From Cryoendolithus antarcticus (taxonomy: Eukaryota; Ascomycota; Dothideomycetes; Cladosporiales; Cladosporiaceae), in contig NAJO01000013.1 in NCBI GenBank assembly GCA_002077065.1, positions 248,001-312,000 of the forward strand: a stretch of DNA of 64,000 bases. The letters are read 5' to 3'. The position numbers were made by a program, and so were the translations under genes. The notes under the pieces are model-generated. The model worked only from the letters and a program-made list of their open reading frames with translations, did not search any database and was not told the origin of the DNA. Numbering within the stretch: position 1 is the stretch's first letter; each line of letters begins with the position of its first letter. Shown one piece after another: positions 37,845 through 47,972 of the stretch.

Positions 37845-38850
37845 TACGACAGCCTGCTTATATGAGTACACTTGTACTCTCATCGCCGCATTTGAATTTA
37901 CAACTGCTCTTTTGCATCTCCGAGCACAACCACTATTGCACTTCCGCAAGGCTTCGATCATTTCATGCAGCCCGTGCTGTCTCACCCAACACCGCCGTTC
38001 AGCTAGCAGCGTTCGATGCCAGGCCGAGTGATCTCTAGCCAACGGTGTAACGAGCAGACCAGTCAGTGGCCCTATGTCGGTAGTGAGCAAGCTTTCACCC
38101 CATCTTCGTCCCTCATGCACGTTAAAGCTCGGCAGTGTGCACAGATTTTGGAAGATAACGACGATCTGATAAAAACTCTGCAAACTCTCTGACCTCGCTA
38201 AGAACGTTCCCAAGTTTGGAGCTCTTGTGGAGTGCTCTTTTTCAGTTGCACTATCTAGCGCATTGGCATCCTCATCGCCCCCTCTTCTAATGCACGTGTC
38301 GGCGGTGAAGAGTTTGCTCCTCGGCGTTGCTGTCAGGTTTAGAGTAATCTGATCCGAGGGAAAGCGGATCTGATTACGGGCTTTGCCTATCAGATTGTTG
38401 ATGCCAAGGAGGTTGGTCGACTTCATCTCGTTCCATGTGTATGTTCTTCTGCAAGAGCAGGGTTCACGGCGCTTCGTGGTCACTGGTGGCGGCGCAGTGC
38501 GTGGGGTTTGCCGGTGTTGCGTACGCTGGCGATCTCGGCGCTGCGAGCATCGTAAGATGTTGCCCCTCCGATTGCCAGTTCGATAGCCATTATGTCGTGG
38601 GTGAAAGTCAGCGGTCAATATGAGTTGAAAAATACTCTGGCCGAAGTCGGGCAATGCTTTCCTATATGTCCTTTTCTTTTCGAATGGAAAGCAGGGTCTA
38701 GACAAGCGCGTGGCGTGACGTCTTACATTGACAACCCAGGCAGATATCTGATCATCTGACATACCAACGGCAGCCAGTGACATCCTCTAGCAGACAAATT
38801 TAAAGCAGACAACCCCAAACCCGACAAGACGAACTCACTACGGCGACAAA
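37845..38850 (+). promoter_or_regulatory. sidA upstream region with clustered ATCTGAT motifs
   Basis: This 1-kb region between the ABC gene and sidA has no supported gene. It contains five ATCTGAT-core motifs: 38164-38172 (ATCTGATAA), 38347-38355, 38368-38376, 38387-38395 (minus, ATCTGATAG) and 38746-38754, the last about 100 nt before the ATG. A CCAAT box (ATTGG 38262-38266) is also present. A low-iron-induced, GATA-repressed promoter fits this layout. Confidence 0.65.
38164..38172 (+). promoter_or_regulatory. SreA/Sre1-type GATA motif ATCTGATAA upstream of sidA
   Basis: It is an exact ATCTGATAA on the sense strand about 680 nt before the sidA ATG, and it heads the cluster of related motifs downstream. 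Confidence 0.7.
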
Positions 38851-40392
38851 ATGTCGCCACACGCAATGCCGCTGTCGCCTGCTGGAAGTCAGACAAGCAT
38901 TGAAGACAGTGTGGCCAACATGAAAGTCGATCGAAATGGCATCGGACGAAGTAATCACAGCAAGACAGCCTCAAAGACTTCCCATCTCCGCCACCACTCG
39001 GATAGCAAGACCCAAGATCTCATCTGTGCTGGCTTTGGACCGGCTTCCCTCGCCGTCGCCGCCGCTCTGCACGATGCTATCGATGCAGAGGATCTAAGCC
39101 TACGAACGCTCGACCCAAAAGTGAGGTTTCTCGAGCGTCAACAACACTTTGCATGGCATGCTGGAATGCTTCTCCCGGGGGCAAAGATGCAGATATCGTT
39201 TCTGAAGGACATGGCCACGCTCCGGAATCCGCGGAGCGAGTTCACCTTCCTGAATTATCTGCATCGCAAGAATCGGCTCGTTGCGTTCACAAACCTTAGC
39301 ACTTTCCTGCCCCAACGGATTGAGTACGAAGACTACATGCGGTGGTGCGCAGATCACTTCAAGGACGTCGTGGAGTACGATCAGGACGTCGAGTCCGTCG
39401 AGCCAGCCGGCACTGACTCGACTACTGGGGCCATCACTTCTTTCCGTGTCCTGTCAGCCAATCGCACAAACGGTCATCGAACAGAACGCCTGGCAAAGCA
39501 CGTTCTTATAGCCGCCGGCGGACGACCTCGGCTACCCGACTGGGTCCCCCGCCACCATCCTCGCATAATTCACAGCTCGCAATACGCCACGACGGCGCAC
39601 AAGCTCTTCCCGCCAGACCAGCCTCCAAGATCCATAGCCGTGATCGGCGCCGGCCAGTCCGCGGCAGAAGTCTTCCATAACCTTCCCTCCCGGTTTCTAG
39701 GATGTAAGTCCCATCTTCTGATTCGCGGCTCGGCACTACGGCCCAGCGACGACTCGCCCTTCGTGAACGAAGTATTCGATCCTGAGAGGGTGGACGACTA
39801 CTACTCACAAGACCCAATCCTCCGAGCCGAAGCCATCGCGCAGGATAAAGCGACGAACTACGGCGTAGTGCGGATCGAGCTGTTAGAGGAGATCTACGCT
39901 TCTCTGTACTCTCAGAGAGTACAATATCCCAGCGATGCTCAATGGCCACAACGAATACTCAACCACCGCAGCATATCACACGTCGAAGACCTCCCTTCCT
40001 CAAACTCAAGCCCAGACTCCCCTCGTCTCCGCCTACACATCCACAATGCTTCCTCCGCCTTTCAAGCAACCCCCTCTCCTGAGCTCGAGACACTAGACGT
40101 CGACCTCGTTATCGTCGCTTCAGGCTACCTTCGGAATGCTCACGAGATGATTCTCGCCCCTCTTGCACATCTCAGACCTTCCAGCAATGCAAGCTCATGG
40201 CAGGTTGCGAGAAACTACCGCGTGCAGTTCAGAGAAGGCGTCGTCAGCGAAGACGCAGGCGTGTGGCTGCAGGGGTGTAATGAGAGTACGCATGGGCTGA
40301 GCGACACGCTGCTGTCTATCCTAGCTGTTAGAGGAGGAGAGGTGGTAGAGAGCATCTTCGGCCAGAAGGCAGCTAATGGGAAGGCGCAGTAA
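38851..40392 (+). CDS. sidA: L-ornithine N5-monooxygenase
   Basis: SidA hydroxylates L-ornithine at N5 using FAD, NADPH and O2, the first committed step of hydroxamate siderophore synthesis. The single exon gives 513 aa, close to characterised fungal SidA (about 500). FAD motif GFGPASLAVAAAL follows an N-terminal Ser/His-rich stretch of about 55 residues. WHAGMLLPGAKMQISFLKD and RNPRSEFTFLNYL are the diagnostic substrate/FAD-side blocks. NADPH motif is VIGAGQSAAEVF, and VASGYLRNAHEM is the C-terminal ATGY-type motif. It lies about 1 kb downstream of the ABC gene on the same strand, and its product would be acylated by an enzyme not in this window before loading on the NRPS. Confidence 0.96.
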   Translation: MSPHAMPLSPAGSQTSIEDSVANMKVDRNGIGRSNHSKTASKTSHLRHHSDSKTQDLICAGFGPASLAVAAALHDAIDAEDLSLRTLDPKVRFLERQQHFAWHAGMLLPGAKMQISFLKDMATLRNPRSEFTFLNYLHRKNRLVAFTNLSTFLPQRIEYEDYMRWCADHFKDVVEYDQDVESVEPAGTDSTTGAITSFRVLSANRTNGHRTERLAKHVLIAAGGRPRLPDWVPRHHPRIIHSSQYATTAHKLFPPDQPPRSIAVIGAGQSAAEVFHNLPSRFLGCKSHLLIRGSALRPSDDSPFVNEVFDPERVDDYYSQDPILRAEAIAQDKATNYGVVRIELLEEIYASLYSQRVQYPSDAQWPQRILNHRSISHVEDLPSSNSSPDSPRLRLHIHNASSAFQATPSPELETLDVDLVIVASGYLRNAHEMILAPLAHLRPSSNASSWQVARNYRVQFREGVVSEDAGVWLQGCNESTHGLSDTLLSILAVRGGEVVESIFGQKAANGKAQ

Positions 40393-40640
40393 GACCGCTC
40401 GTAAGCTGGCAAGCATCTGAGCGCTGCAAAGCCAACGATCTGCGCCATGGCTATCGGAGGTGCTGGCGCCTCCATCACCGTCCAGCACCAATCATGGCTA
40501 CAGTACTAGCATCACACTGGTGGTACACAATGCCGTGAGCTATTCCATAATACATTGCCTCTAGATCCAGATGCTCCGGCTCAGATGAAACAACGCGTCA
40601 GCACACCTGCCCGCGTTTCTACCTCCCTTATCAGACATGC

Positions 40641-41673
40641 TCAGTACTCATAGAACCCCCTCCCGCTCTTCTTTCCCAGCCAGCCAGCTTCGACCATACT
40701 CCGTAACCGCACCGCAGGCCTGTATTTCGAGTCGCCCAGCCCTTCGTGCAGCACTTTCATGATGCTGAGGCAGGTATCCAGGCCAATGAAGTCCGCTAGT
40801 TGCAGCGGACCCATGGGGACATTCGTGCCGTTCTTCATTATAGCGTCGATGCTATCTCGATCCCCGATTCCAGATTCGAGACAGATGATGGCTTCGTTTA
40901 TGTAGGGCATGAGGATTCTGTTGGCGAGGAAGCCGGGCGTGTCGGCGCTTGTGCTGGGGACTTTACCCATTCGTCTACAGAACTCCAGCGCAGTGGCTAG
41001 TATGGCCGGGGAGGTTTGGAGCGCGGAGATGATTTCGACGCCTTTTTGGATGGGGACGGGGTTCATGAAGTGTGTGCTCAGTACTCTGCTGCTGGCGCTC
41101 ATGTCGTTTGGGTCCTTTGTCGTTGAGGCGGCGAGGGTTGTGATGGAGAGGGAGGAGGTGTTTGTGGCTAGCACGGCGTGGGAGGGGCAGATCTGCGCTA
41201 GTTGGGCGAAGATGGAGGTTTTGAGGGAGAGGATCTCCGGGACCGCTTCGATGACCATGTCCACCCTGTCCAGATCCTCCATTCGAGTTGTGGGACGGAG
41301 GAAGGCGCGGGCCTTGTCGGCGTCATCCTGCCTCATCCGCGACTTGGAGACGTCTTTGGCGAGTAGAGTGTCAGCGAATTTGAGGCCCTTGTCGAGGGAG
41401 GCTTGGTTGGAGTCGACCAATGTGACGGGGACGCCGGCGCTGCGGGCGGCGACGAGGGCTATGCCGAGACCCTGTGATTTCTCGCGATCAGTCCAATGCT
41501 CCTTGTGGGGATCCCGGAGATGGAGGGTGTACCATCTGGCCTGCTCCCACTACGCCGAGAGACTTTACTTCCGCCGCTTGGGCTTCAGCGGGGCGGAGGA
41601 GGGTGGAGCTGAAAGTCCGCCGTTGGGTGCGGAGAGCTTGGCGAACGCCATGGGTGAGGCGTGGGAGGGACAT
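40641..41673 (-). CDS. 3-hydroxyacyl-CoA dehydrogenase, mitochondrial type
   Basis: The enzyme oxidises L-3-hydroxyacyl-CoA (short chain, such as 3-hydroxybutyryl-CoA) with NAD+ in beta-oxidation. Exons are 41673-41533 and 41471-40641, giving 323 aa. The N-terminus [19 protein letters not shown] is Arg-rich without acids, a good mitochondrial presequence. The NAD motif is split by a 61-nt phase-0 intron: [10 protein letters not shown] joins [55 protein letters not shown] (catalytic His), [18 protein letters not shown] and [14 protein letters not shown] complete the family pattern. It is divergent from the Tof1 gene with about 270 nt between starts. Confidence 0.93.
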
Positions 41674-41946
41674 CGCGATGCGCTGACTGCGGTGAAATGG
41701 CGACAGTCGTCATGCTAAGCACGCTTCAATGGCCATCTTGATGTTCGGCCCAAGCTCGACTATGCCGAGGCGGTAGTCACTACGGCTGGCTACACACGCG
41801 TTGGAGCAAAAACGCGTGACACGTCTTGCGCTAGAGTGGGCTGCTGTAAAGTTGATAGCTCACATGGCATTGCTGTTAGTGCGCTGTATCGGCATTGATG
41901 TGACCAGACAGATTACCACGACGCAGCATGTGACCGATTCAATTAC
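41674..41946. promoter_or_regulatory. Compact bidirectional promoter
   Basis: This 273-nt gap separates the divergent starts of the 3-hydroxyacyl-CoA dehydrogenase and Tof1 genes, so it must serve both. Confidence 0.5.
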
Positions 41947-44900
41947 ATGTATGCAATGGACCCCTTCGAAGAGTCCAGCACGGTCGACCCGGAAGTGCGC
42001 GCCTACGTCTACTCCCTCGTCTCCGCCCTCGGCGGCCGCAGCACCCTCGACGCCTCGTACGCAATCGGCGACGATGCTCTTGCAGTGCTCAAAGATTTGA
42101 CGCGCTGGATCCGGCTCTACGACGAGAAGACCGACCGCCACGATGTCAAGCGCTGTCTCGCCGAAGCCAACCTTGTCAAAGGCGACTTGCTGGAAATCTT
42201 GGCGCAATGGCCTGAGGGGAGCGAGAGCAAGTACAGAAGCAAGCTTGCGCTGGGCGTGCTGGAGCTGCTAGTGCCGTTGACCTGGCCGCTGGACGGGCTT
42301 GGGGAGGAGAGGGAGAAGAGCGGAGAGTTCCATAAGCATGTGCCGTTTTTGCAGTTGGCGCAGGTGGGGTATAAGAGGGCGGTGCTGCATTGCGATGCCA
42401 CGAGCATTTTGAGGACGGTGGTGAGGATCGGACTGCCGGCTATGGCTACTACGAGGAGGGAGAGGAGTAAGAGGGATGAGGGAATCATTCGCCTCGTATT
42501 GTACCTCTTCCGGAACCTGGCGATCATTGTGCAGCCGCAGCATTTGCCGAGTCAGGGGGATGAGAACGATGTGACGAGGTCGGCTACGATCGATGTGTTC
42601 TATGCGCAGGACATCCTGACGCTATTGTTGACAGTTGGATCTGGAGCTGGTGATGAGTTCCAGTACTACGGGTCCGTGATGCTAGAGATCTTGTTCCACT
42701 TGCTCAAAGGCGTGGACGCAAAGAAGCTGTTCATGAAGAAAGAGCGAGTAGCAAGCACTGATACGCAGTACCTGAAAGAGACGCTGTCAAAGGAGCGGGC
42801 CATGCTGGACAGCTACAAGAAGTTCGCTCCCACTAGGCACAACAGGTTCGGTACGATGGTCTGGGTCAAGCGAGACGATACCAAGTATTCGACGGTTACA
42901 GGTCAGCACTCGATCACGAACGAGAGTCAGACGCTGCATCAGATGGACAAGACGAAGAAGTGGAATAAGCCGAAGTACCGTGGGAAGCTTCCGCAGGAGT
43001 TCAATGAGCAGTCAGACTTTGGCATGGCTGTTGAGCTGACGGACACTGCGAGGAAGCACCTGCAGTCTTTCGTCGAGGACTTCTTGGACTCCTCGTTCAA
43101 TCCGCTCTTCTCGTGCTTGCGCAAAGCTATCGAGCGGGAGGATGTGGGATCCGAGAACGTCCGCCAATACTTCTACCTCATCTCCTGGTTCCTCAACGCA
43201 GAAGCAGCTCGGCGCGATGCCACTCATAGAGAGAATGGCTCGCATGCAGATCGGCCGACACAGACAGAGGAGAACACATATGCCTACATAGCTGCAGTCT
43301 TGGATCAGGAGACCTTCGTGCTCATGAACAGGAACATGCAACGTGCCTTCGACGACAAGGACTGGCGCATGCTGCAGACCACCTTGCTAGCCTTCACGCA
43401 GATCCTCCTCACAGTCCAGTCAATGGCTGCAAGCAAAGACGAGGAAGATCAAGAGATCGCTGAGAACATTCAGAACCGCATCTTCTACGAAGAAGCAACG
43501 CACGACCGTATCGTTCAGATCCTGCGCGGCTACACGCATCAAGGCATCGCCTATCTCGACGTGATCACCGAGTGCACGCACGTCTTTGTCCGTATGCTAG
43601 AGCGGTATGCGAAGACGAACGTGGACATGCAGGTCCGCTCGAAACGACGATCTCGCAAGAAGCAGCAAGTTCAGGCCCCCGCTGGCGAGAACCCAGCAGT
43701 CGACGCCGAGCAAGCTGAAGACGATACTCGTGACGCTCAGCGCACAGTCTCGGAACGCTCCTTCGATTTCGCGCGCTTCAGCGCTAAATTCACAACGCAG
43801 AAAAGCGTAGACACGTTCCTCGCGCTCTTGCACTTCCACGCAGAGCTCTCATCTACTCAGCTCAAGCGGTGTCATAGATTCTTCTATCGGCTAGCCTTCA
43901 AAGCAGATCTCGCAATCCTCCTCTTCCGCGTCGACATCCTGCTGCTCTTCCACCGTCTGATCAAAGGACCCGATGGTCTAGATCCCAAGGGTGAGGGCTT
44001 TCATGACTGGGAAACGCTGGTCTCGCAGGTGTTCCGCAAGTGCGTGAAGTGGATTTGCAAAGAAGGGCAAGCGGAGTCTTGGAGGAAGATGTGCATGATT
44101 GAGATGCTGTTTAGTAAAGTCGGGAATACGGTGTTCTACCTGCAGAACGGCTTTGACAGGGTGACTGAGAAGCGCGCCCCTCGACCTCCTGCTGAGTTGG
44201 ACTTCAAAGCCGGCGTCACTGAAGAGCAGAAGATCGCCGTCGCCGTGGGCGTGATGCTCGAGCACAACAAAGCCGATCTCATCGCCTTCGTCCGCGGCGA
44301 GTTGACTCGAGCCATCGAAGAGCGTTCAGCATGGGAATCCAGCGTCCCCTCTCTCGCTGCCCAGATCGACTCCGATACCCGTGCACCCCTATCTACAGCG
44401 CCCTCCATTTTCCTCTCCCTCACAGATCCCGAGCAGAAAGCCTCCTGTTTTAAAGACAAGCATCTCCGCCTCCTGCTTTTAATGGTGGGCTATCAGCGTC
44501 TCGGCTCTACGGACGACGTGGACGCAGCTTGGCTCCTCCCCTCTGAGCTCTCTTCCCAGACCCTGCAAAATCGCCTCGAGCGAATTCAGAAGGCCGAGTT
44601 TGATCCTCCGACGTTCGAAGACGGTAAATCCGCGGGCGAGATGATCAAGGCTAAGGGATCATATACTTCTCGCTCTGCGGCGGTGAATACATTCGACTCC
44701 GACTCTGCTGCTTCCAGCACTAAGCCCGCCCTTGATGCTGAGGGCAATGCTCTCTTCCCTCCTAACGAGCGCTCGAAACGCGCCAACGATGCCGACGACG
44801 CAGCGCCGAAGAAACGCCGTCGTCTCCGCCGCGCCGCGGATAACTCTGGCGATGAGGACGTTGATCCGGAAGCTGAGGCCAGGAAGGCGGCGGCGAGGGC

Positions 44901-45537
44901 TAAGGCGCAGAAGGAAAGGGATGCAAAGATCAAGTCTAGACTGAGGGTCACGGCGTCTGATGATGAGAGTGATGAGGGGAGGGATGCCGTCTTCTTCGCC
45001 AAGGAAGAAGAGCGTCGCAAGAAGACTAGAGGCGTGATCGCCAGCGTTATTGGCAAGGAGACTGGAGCGGCGACTGCCGAGACTAGCAAGTCCAAGGGCA
45101 AAGGCGCAGGGAAGGGCAAGAGGAAGAGGCTTGCAGAGTCCAGCGTGGCGTCGGATCAAGAGAGCGATGCCAAAGTGGCAAGTGGCGACGTCAGCGCTGG
45201 CAGTATTGCGCCGGACCGGAGGAGAAGGGAGGTTCTGGAGATCTCGTCCGCGGAGAGCAGTGAGAGTGACAGCGATGAGAGCACGCCGTTGAGCTCGCCT
45301 CCTGCGACCAGTGGGCGCAAACGCCAGAAACCCAGTGACAAGCCGATGTCCGTGGCGGGTAATCTAGAGAGCTCGGCAACAGACAACGATGTCGACATGG
45401 GAGACGATGCACCACTAGCCAATGAAGCTGTGGTGGTGGAGGATATGGAGGACGATGTATCGCCCGTCAAGCAAACGATGCCTGCGAGGAGGACGAGAGC
45501 GGGGTTTGTGGTGGATGATAGCAGTGATGCGGACTAG
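41947..45537 (+). CDS. TOF1: Replication fork protection protein Tof1/Swi1 (Timeless family)
   Basis: Tof1 (with Csm3) travels with the replisome, stabilises stalled forks and mediates the S-phase checkpoint. The single exon gives 1,196 aa, a normal size. The N-terminal Timeless domain is clear: SYAIGDDALAVLKDLTRWIR, VKRCLAEANLVKGDLLEIL, LLVPLTWPL and IIRLVLYLFRNLAII. Mid-protein blocks include TRHNRFGTMVWVK and the helical repeats to about residue 850. From about 900 onward it is charged and disordered with basic patches (KKRRRLRR, GKGKRKRLAES) and acidic Ser-rich runs, ending RRTRAGFVVDDSSDAD. ATG 41956 is an equally likely start three codons later. Confidence 0.95.
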   Translation: MYAMDPFEESSTVDPEVRAYVYSLVSALGGRSTLDASYAIGDDALAVLKDLTRWIRLYDEKTDRHDVKRCLAEANLVKGDLLEILAQWPEGSESKYRSKLALGVLELLVPLTWPLDGLGEEREKSGEFHKHVPFLQLAQVGYKRAVLHCDATSILRTVVRIGLPAMATTRRERSKRDEGIIRLVLYLFRNLAIIVQPQHLPSQGDENDVTRSATIDVFYAQDILTLLLTVGSGAGDEFQYYGSVMLEILFHLLKGVDAKKLFMKKERVASTDTQYLKETLSKERAMLDSYKKFAPTRHNRFGTMVWVKRDDTKYSTVTGQHSITNESQTLHQMDKTKKWNKPKYRGKLPQEFNEQSDFGMAVELTDTARKHLQSFVEDFLDSSFNPLFSCLRKAIEREDVGSENVRQYFYLISWFLNAEAARRDATHRENGSHADRPTQTEENTYAYIAAVLDQETFVLMNRNMQRAFDDKDWRMLQTTLLAFTQILLTVQSMAASKDEEDQEIAENIQNRIFYEEATHDRIVQILRGYTHQGIAYLDVITECTHVFVRMLERYAKTNVDMQVRSKRRSRKKQQVQAPAGENPAVDAEQAEDDTRDAQRTVSERSFDFARFSAKFTTQKSVDTFLALLHFHAELSSTQLKRCHRFFYRLAFKADLAILLFRVDILLLFHRLIKGPDGLDPKGEGFHDWETLVSQVFRKCVKWICKEGQAESWRKMCMIEMLFSKVGNTVFYLQNGFDRVTEKRAPRPPAELDFKAGVTEEQKIAVAVGVMLEHNKADLIAFVRGELTRAIEERSAWESSVPSLAAQIDSDTRAPLSTAPSIFLSLTDPEQKASCFKDKHLRLLLLMVGYQRLGSTDDVDAAWLLPSELSSQTLQNRLERIQKAEFDPPTFEDGKSAGEMIKAKGSYTSRSAAVNTFDSDSAASSTKPALDAEGNALFPPNERSKRANDADDAAPKKRRRLRRAADNSGDEDVDPEAEARKAAARAKAQKERDAKIKSRLRVTASDDESDEGRDAVFFAKEEERRKKTRGVIASVIGKETGAATAETSKSKGKGAGKGKRKRLAESSVASDQESDAKVASGDVSAGSIAPDRRRREVLEISSAESSESDSDESTPLSSPPATSGRKRQKPSDKPMSVAGNLESSATDNDVDMGDDAPLANEAVVVEDMEDDVSPVKQTMPARRTRAGFVVDDSSDAD

Positions 45538-45629
45538 GAGCAGGCGCTACTACCTTATGCAATCTCATCTATTCATGCAAGTCTGGTCTAATCGAGTCTA
45601 TCAGTCTACTCACTTATCGTCCATATCGT

Positions 45630-47972
45630 TCACCGCCTCGCCTCCTCCACCTTCGTCGGCGCCCAATTACTAAGCCACTTCCTACTGCCATCCAATTCTC
45701 CATTCTCCGCCTCTACCGCGCCAGCACACCACGCAAAGCCGTAAACGCCCTCCGCAGCAAGCATCTCAGCGAGTTTCCGTTTCCGCTGACTACCCTTATC
45801 GACGCAAAACCACAACGCACTATCCTTCCCCTTGCCCAGACCATCGAGTAGAGGCTTAACCATCGGCATCGCGTCCTTGATCCCCACGCCGCCAGGCAAG
45901 ATCCCGCTGTTCTTCCGCCCTGTAGCACAAAAGGTGTTGCTGCAGTAAATCTTCCCGCAGCCGGTACTCAGCTGCGCGAGGAGTCTTCGTTCGATGCGGC
46001 GGCGCATAGCCTTGCCCTCAGGGTCAAAGAGCGAGACGTACAGCGGCCCGAAGCAGACACTGCAGAGACCGAGGTCGTTGCCAGATCCCTGCCCCATGCG
46101 ACTGCCAGCGCGGGTATCGCCTTTCTTGCTACAACCGTCTTGCGTCCGTCCGCACATTGCATTCCGGCACGGCAGCGGCGGCGGCCGCTCAAGGCGGTCG
46201 AAGTCGTGGGACTTAAGGTGTGTGGCCATATCTCGCAGCCGAGTGATGCGGTCGCAGAGATGGCATTCTGTTGTTCGGGCGCCGTCGGCTAGCTCGTGGA
46301 CTGTGAGACCTGAGAGCAGGGCTTCTGCATTGGGGACGTCGGGGTCGCCTTCTTGGGGGACGGTAAGGTGGCAGAATTGGCAGAGGATTAGCTTTGAGGG
46401 GCAGGTCGTGGTGCGGTGATGGGCTAGCGCTGAAAGGGAGGAGAAGGTTTCGAGGGTTGCGCAGGAGGGGCAGTGCAGGGGGGGGAGGTGGGAGAGGGTG
46501 TTGTGTTTGGTTTGGGAGACAGGGGTGGAGCCGAAGGAGAGGTCGTGAGGGCAGTGCCAGTGGGACGCGTAGGCGGGCGAGGACTTGAGGAAGACTTGCC
46601 CACAGCCGTGAGGGCAGAGGATGTTATTGCGAAGACAGAAGTTCTCATGCAGGAATATCGAGGATTTGGGAATCCATTGGGTACAGTTCTTGCAGCGGGT
46701 GTCGTTGGGATCTGGTGGGTCGTCGGAAGCGGTGATGGAAGAGTCAATTGTCTCTGCCGCAGGATCAGGATGTCGGACTTGCAGAGTGAAGCGCCTCGGA
46801 TTCTCAGCCTGCTGATGTGAAGTCGAGTCGCCATTCGTAGTACCCTCCTCCATCGCATACGCATGTACAGAAATGAACAGCGCTTCTGCGTGCTCGAGCT
46901 CGACGTTCGACGGCTCCAGGCGTATGCGTTTACGAGGTCGATCGTCGAGGTCGGCGAAGACGTGTTCTTCGAGTGTCGGCTTCGAGCGTTGGTGTGCAGA
47001 AAATGGGCTGATAAGCAAGTCTACATCACCTCCGTCGTCGTCTGCGCTGAGCTCGATCTCCAGGGGTAGCGCCTTGTTCCAGGACGCGAGTTCATAGTCA
47101 ACGTACTCGCCCGGCAAGACCTGGCCTTCCTGTGGTCGGAACAGGTCGAGGTCTCCACCTTTCGAGCTGCCTGCATCAGTACCCGGCGCTTTGGCACTTT
47201 TGTCAATAATCCGCTTCAGCGTCTCGCGTGCTTGCTCCTCGTTGAGTGCCTCGATGTCGACCTCAAGGTCAGTGTCAACGATGCAGACTCCGTCGACATC
47301 GGGTTTGAAGCCATCGATCAAGAATCGAAACTCCTCATTCGTGCCGCCAATCCCCTTGCCTCCGGGGACGACCAATATCTCTTTATTCGTCAAGGTCGTG
47401 TAGTTTTGTCGAAGATACTGCTCGAGCAGGGCTCTCCAATCATCTGGATTGTAGCCTGCCTCGAGTGGTCGAAGTTTGACGAAAGTGCCCTTGGGTAGTT
47501 GCTTCACATGGACTGTGATCTGGGTTGGTGCATTGGTCTCCGTGGCATCGTCAACTGGGATATGGTCGTCTACGTTCGGTTGGGGAAGTCCTAAAATCTC
47601 CGCGATAAAATCTGAGACCACGACCTCATCGTCATCGGCGCTGAACTCCCTGATTCCCGCGTAAACCGCGTGACCGTTCTCGGGATTGACGAGTCGGAAC
47701 GTCAGTGGATACGGCAGCTGTTGCTTCTGGTCCTGGTACTGGGCTTCTGCTTGTTTGTATGCTGAGTAAGTCGACGAGTTGTATGGATCGAATGCCGGTA
47801 ACGACTGTTTAGAAAACTCAGCAGCAGCGTTGGCAGATGCAGAGAGCAGACCCTCTAGTGCAGAAGGCGGTAGTAGCATCTTATCGCCAGGTAGGGCCTT
47901 ATGTCTCGGGGCGCGAGTGACGAAGTATTGAGCAGACCACTGCAACACTGGCGTTTCTAGAAGCTCGGCCAT
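45630..47972 (-). CDS. Ufd1-domain protein with C-terminal zinc-finger region
   Basis: The protein of 780 aa is a single exon. Residues 1-200 resemble the Ufd1 N-terminal fold (QWSAQYFVTRAPRH, GDKMLLPPSALEGLL, YPLTFRLVN, GIREFSADDDEVVVSDFI). Ufd1 proteins work with Cdc48/Npl4 on ubiquitylated substrates. After a middle acidic region comes a Cys/His-rich half: CKNCTQWIPKSSIFLHENFC, CPHGCGQVF, CPSCATL, CQFCHLTV and ECHLCDRITRL. These look like TRAF/XAF1-type zinc fingers. It ends with another Cys pattern (GLCSVCFGPLY, CGKIYCSNTFC). It is longer than canonical Ufd1 (about 350 aa), so it is a paralogue type known in filamentous fungi rather than the essential Ufd1; its role is inferred. Confidence 0.82.
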   Translation of the reverse strand: MAELLETPVLQWSAQYFVTRAPRHKALPGDKMLLPPSALEGLLSASANAAAEFSKQSLPAFDPYNSSTYSAYKQAEAQYQDQKQQLPYPLTFRLVNPENGHAVYAGIREFSADDDEVVVSDFIAEILGLPQPNVDDHIPVDDATETNAPTQITVHVKQLPKGTFVKLRPLEAGYNPDDWRALLEQYLRQNYTTLTNKEILVVPGGKGIGGTNEEFRFLIDGFKPDVDGVCIVDTDLEVDIEALNEEQARETLKRIIDKSAKAPGTDAGSSKGGDLDLFRPQEGQVLPGEYVDYELASWNKALPLEIELSADDDGGDVDLLISPFSAHQRSKPTLEEHVFADLDDRPRKRIRLEPSNVELEHAEALFISVHAYAMEEGTTNGDSTSHQQAENPRRFTLQVRHPDPAAETIDSSITASDDPPDPNDTRCKNCTQWIPKSSIFLHENFCLRNNILCPHGCGQVFLKSSPAYASHWHCPHDLSFGSTPVSQTKHNTLSHLPPLHCPSCATLETFSSLSALAHHRTTTCPSKLILCQFCHLTVPQEGDPDVPNAEALLSGLTVHELADGARTTECHLCDRITRLRDMATHLKSHDFDRLERPPPLPCRNAMCGRTQDGCSKKGDTRAGSRMGQGSGNDLGLCSVCFGPLYVSLFDPEGKAMRRRIERRLLAQLSTGCGKIYCSNTFCATGRKNSGILPGGVGIKDAMPMVKPLLDGLGKGKDSALWFCVDKGSQRKRKLAEMLAAEGVYGFAWCAGAVEAENGELDGSRKWLSNWAPTKVEEARR

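Noticed and set aside
44586..45159. Minus-strand open frames of 166-177 codons
   Set aside because: They are antisense shadows of the charged, repetitive C-terminus of Tof1, which produces long open complements.
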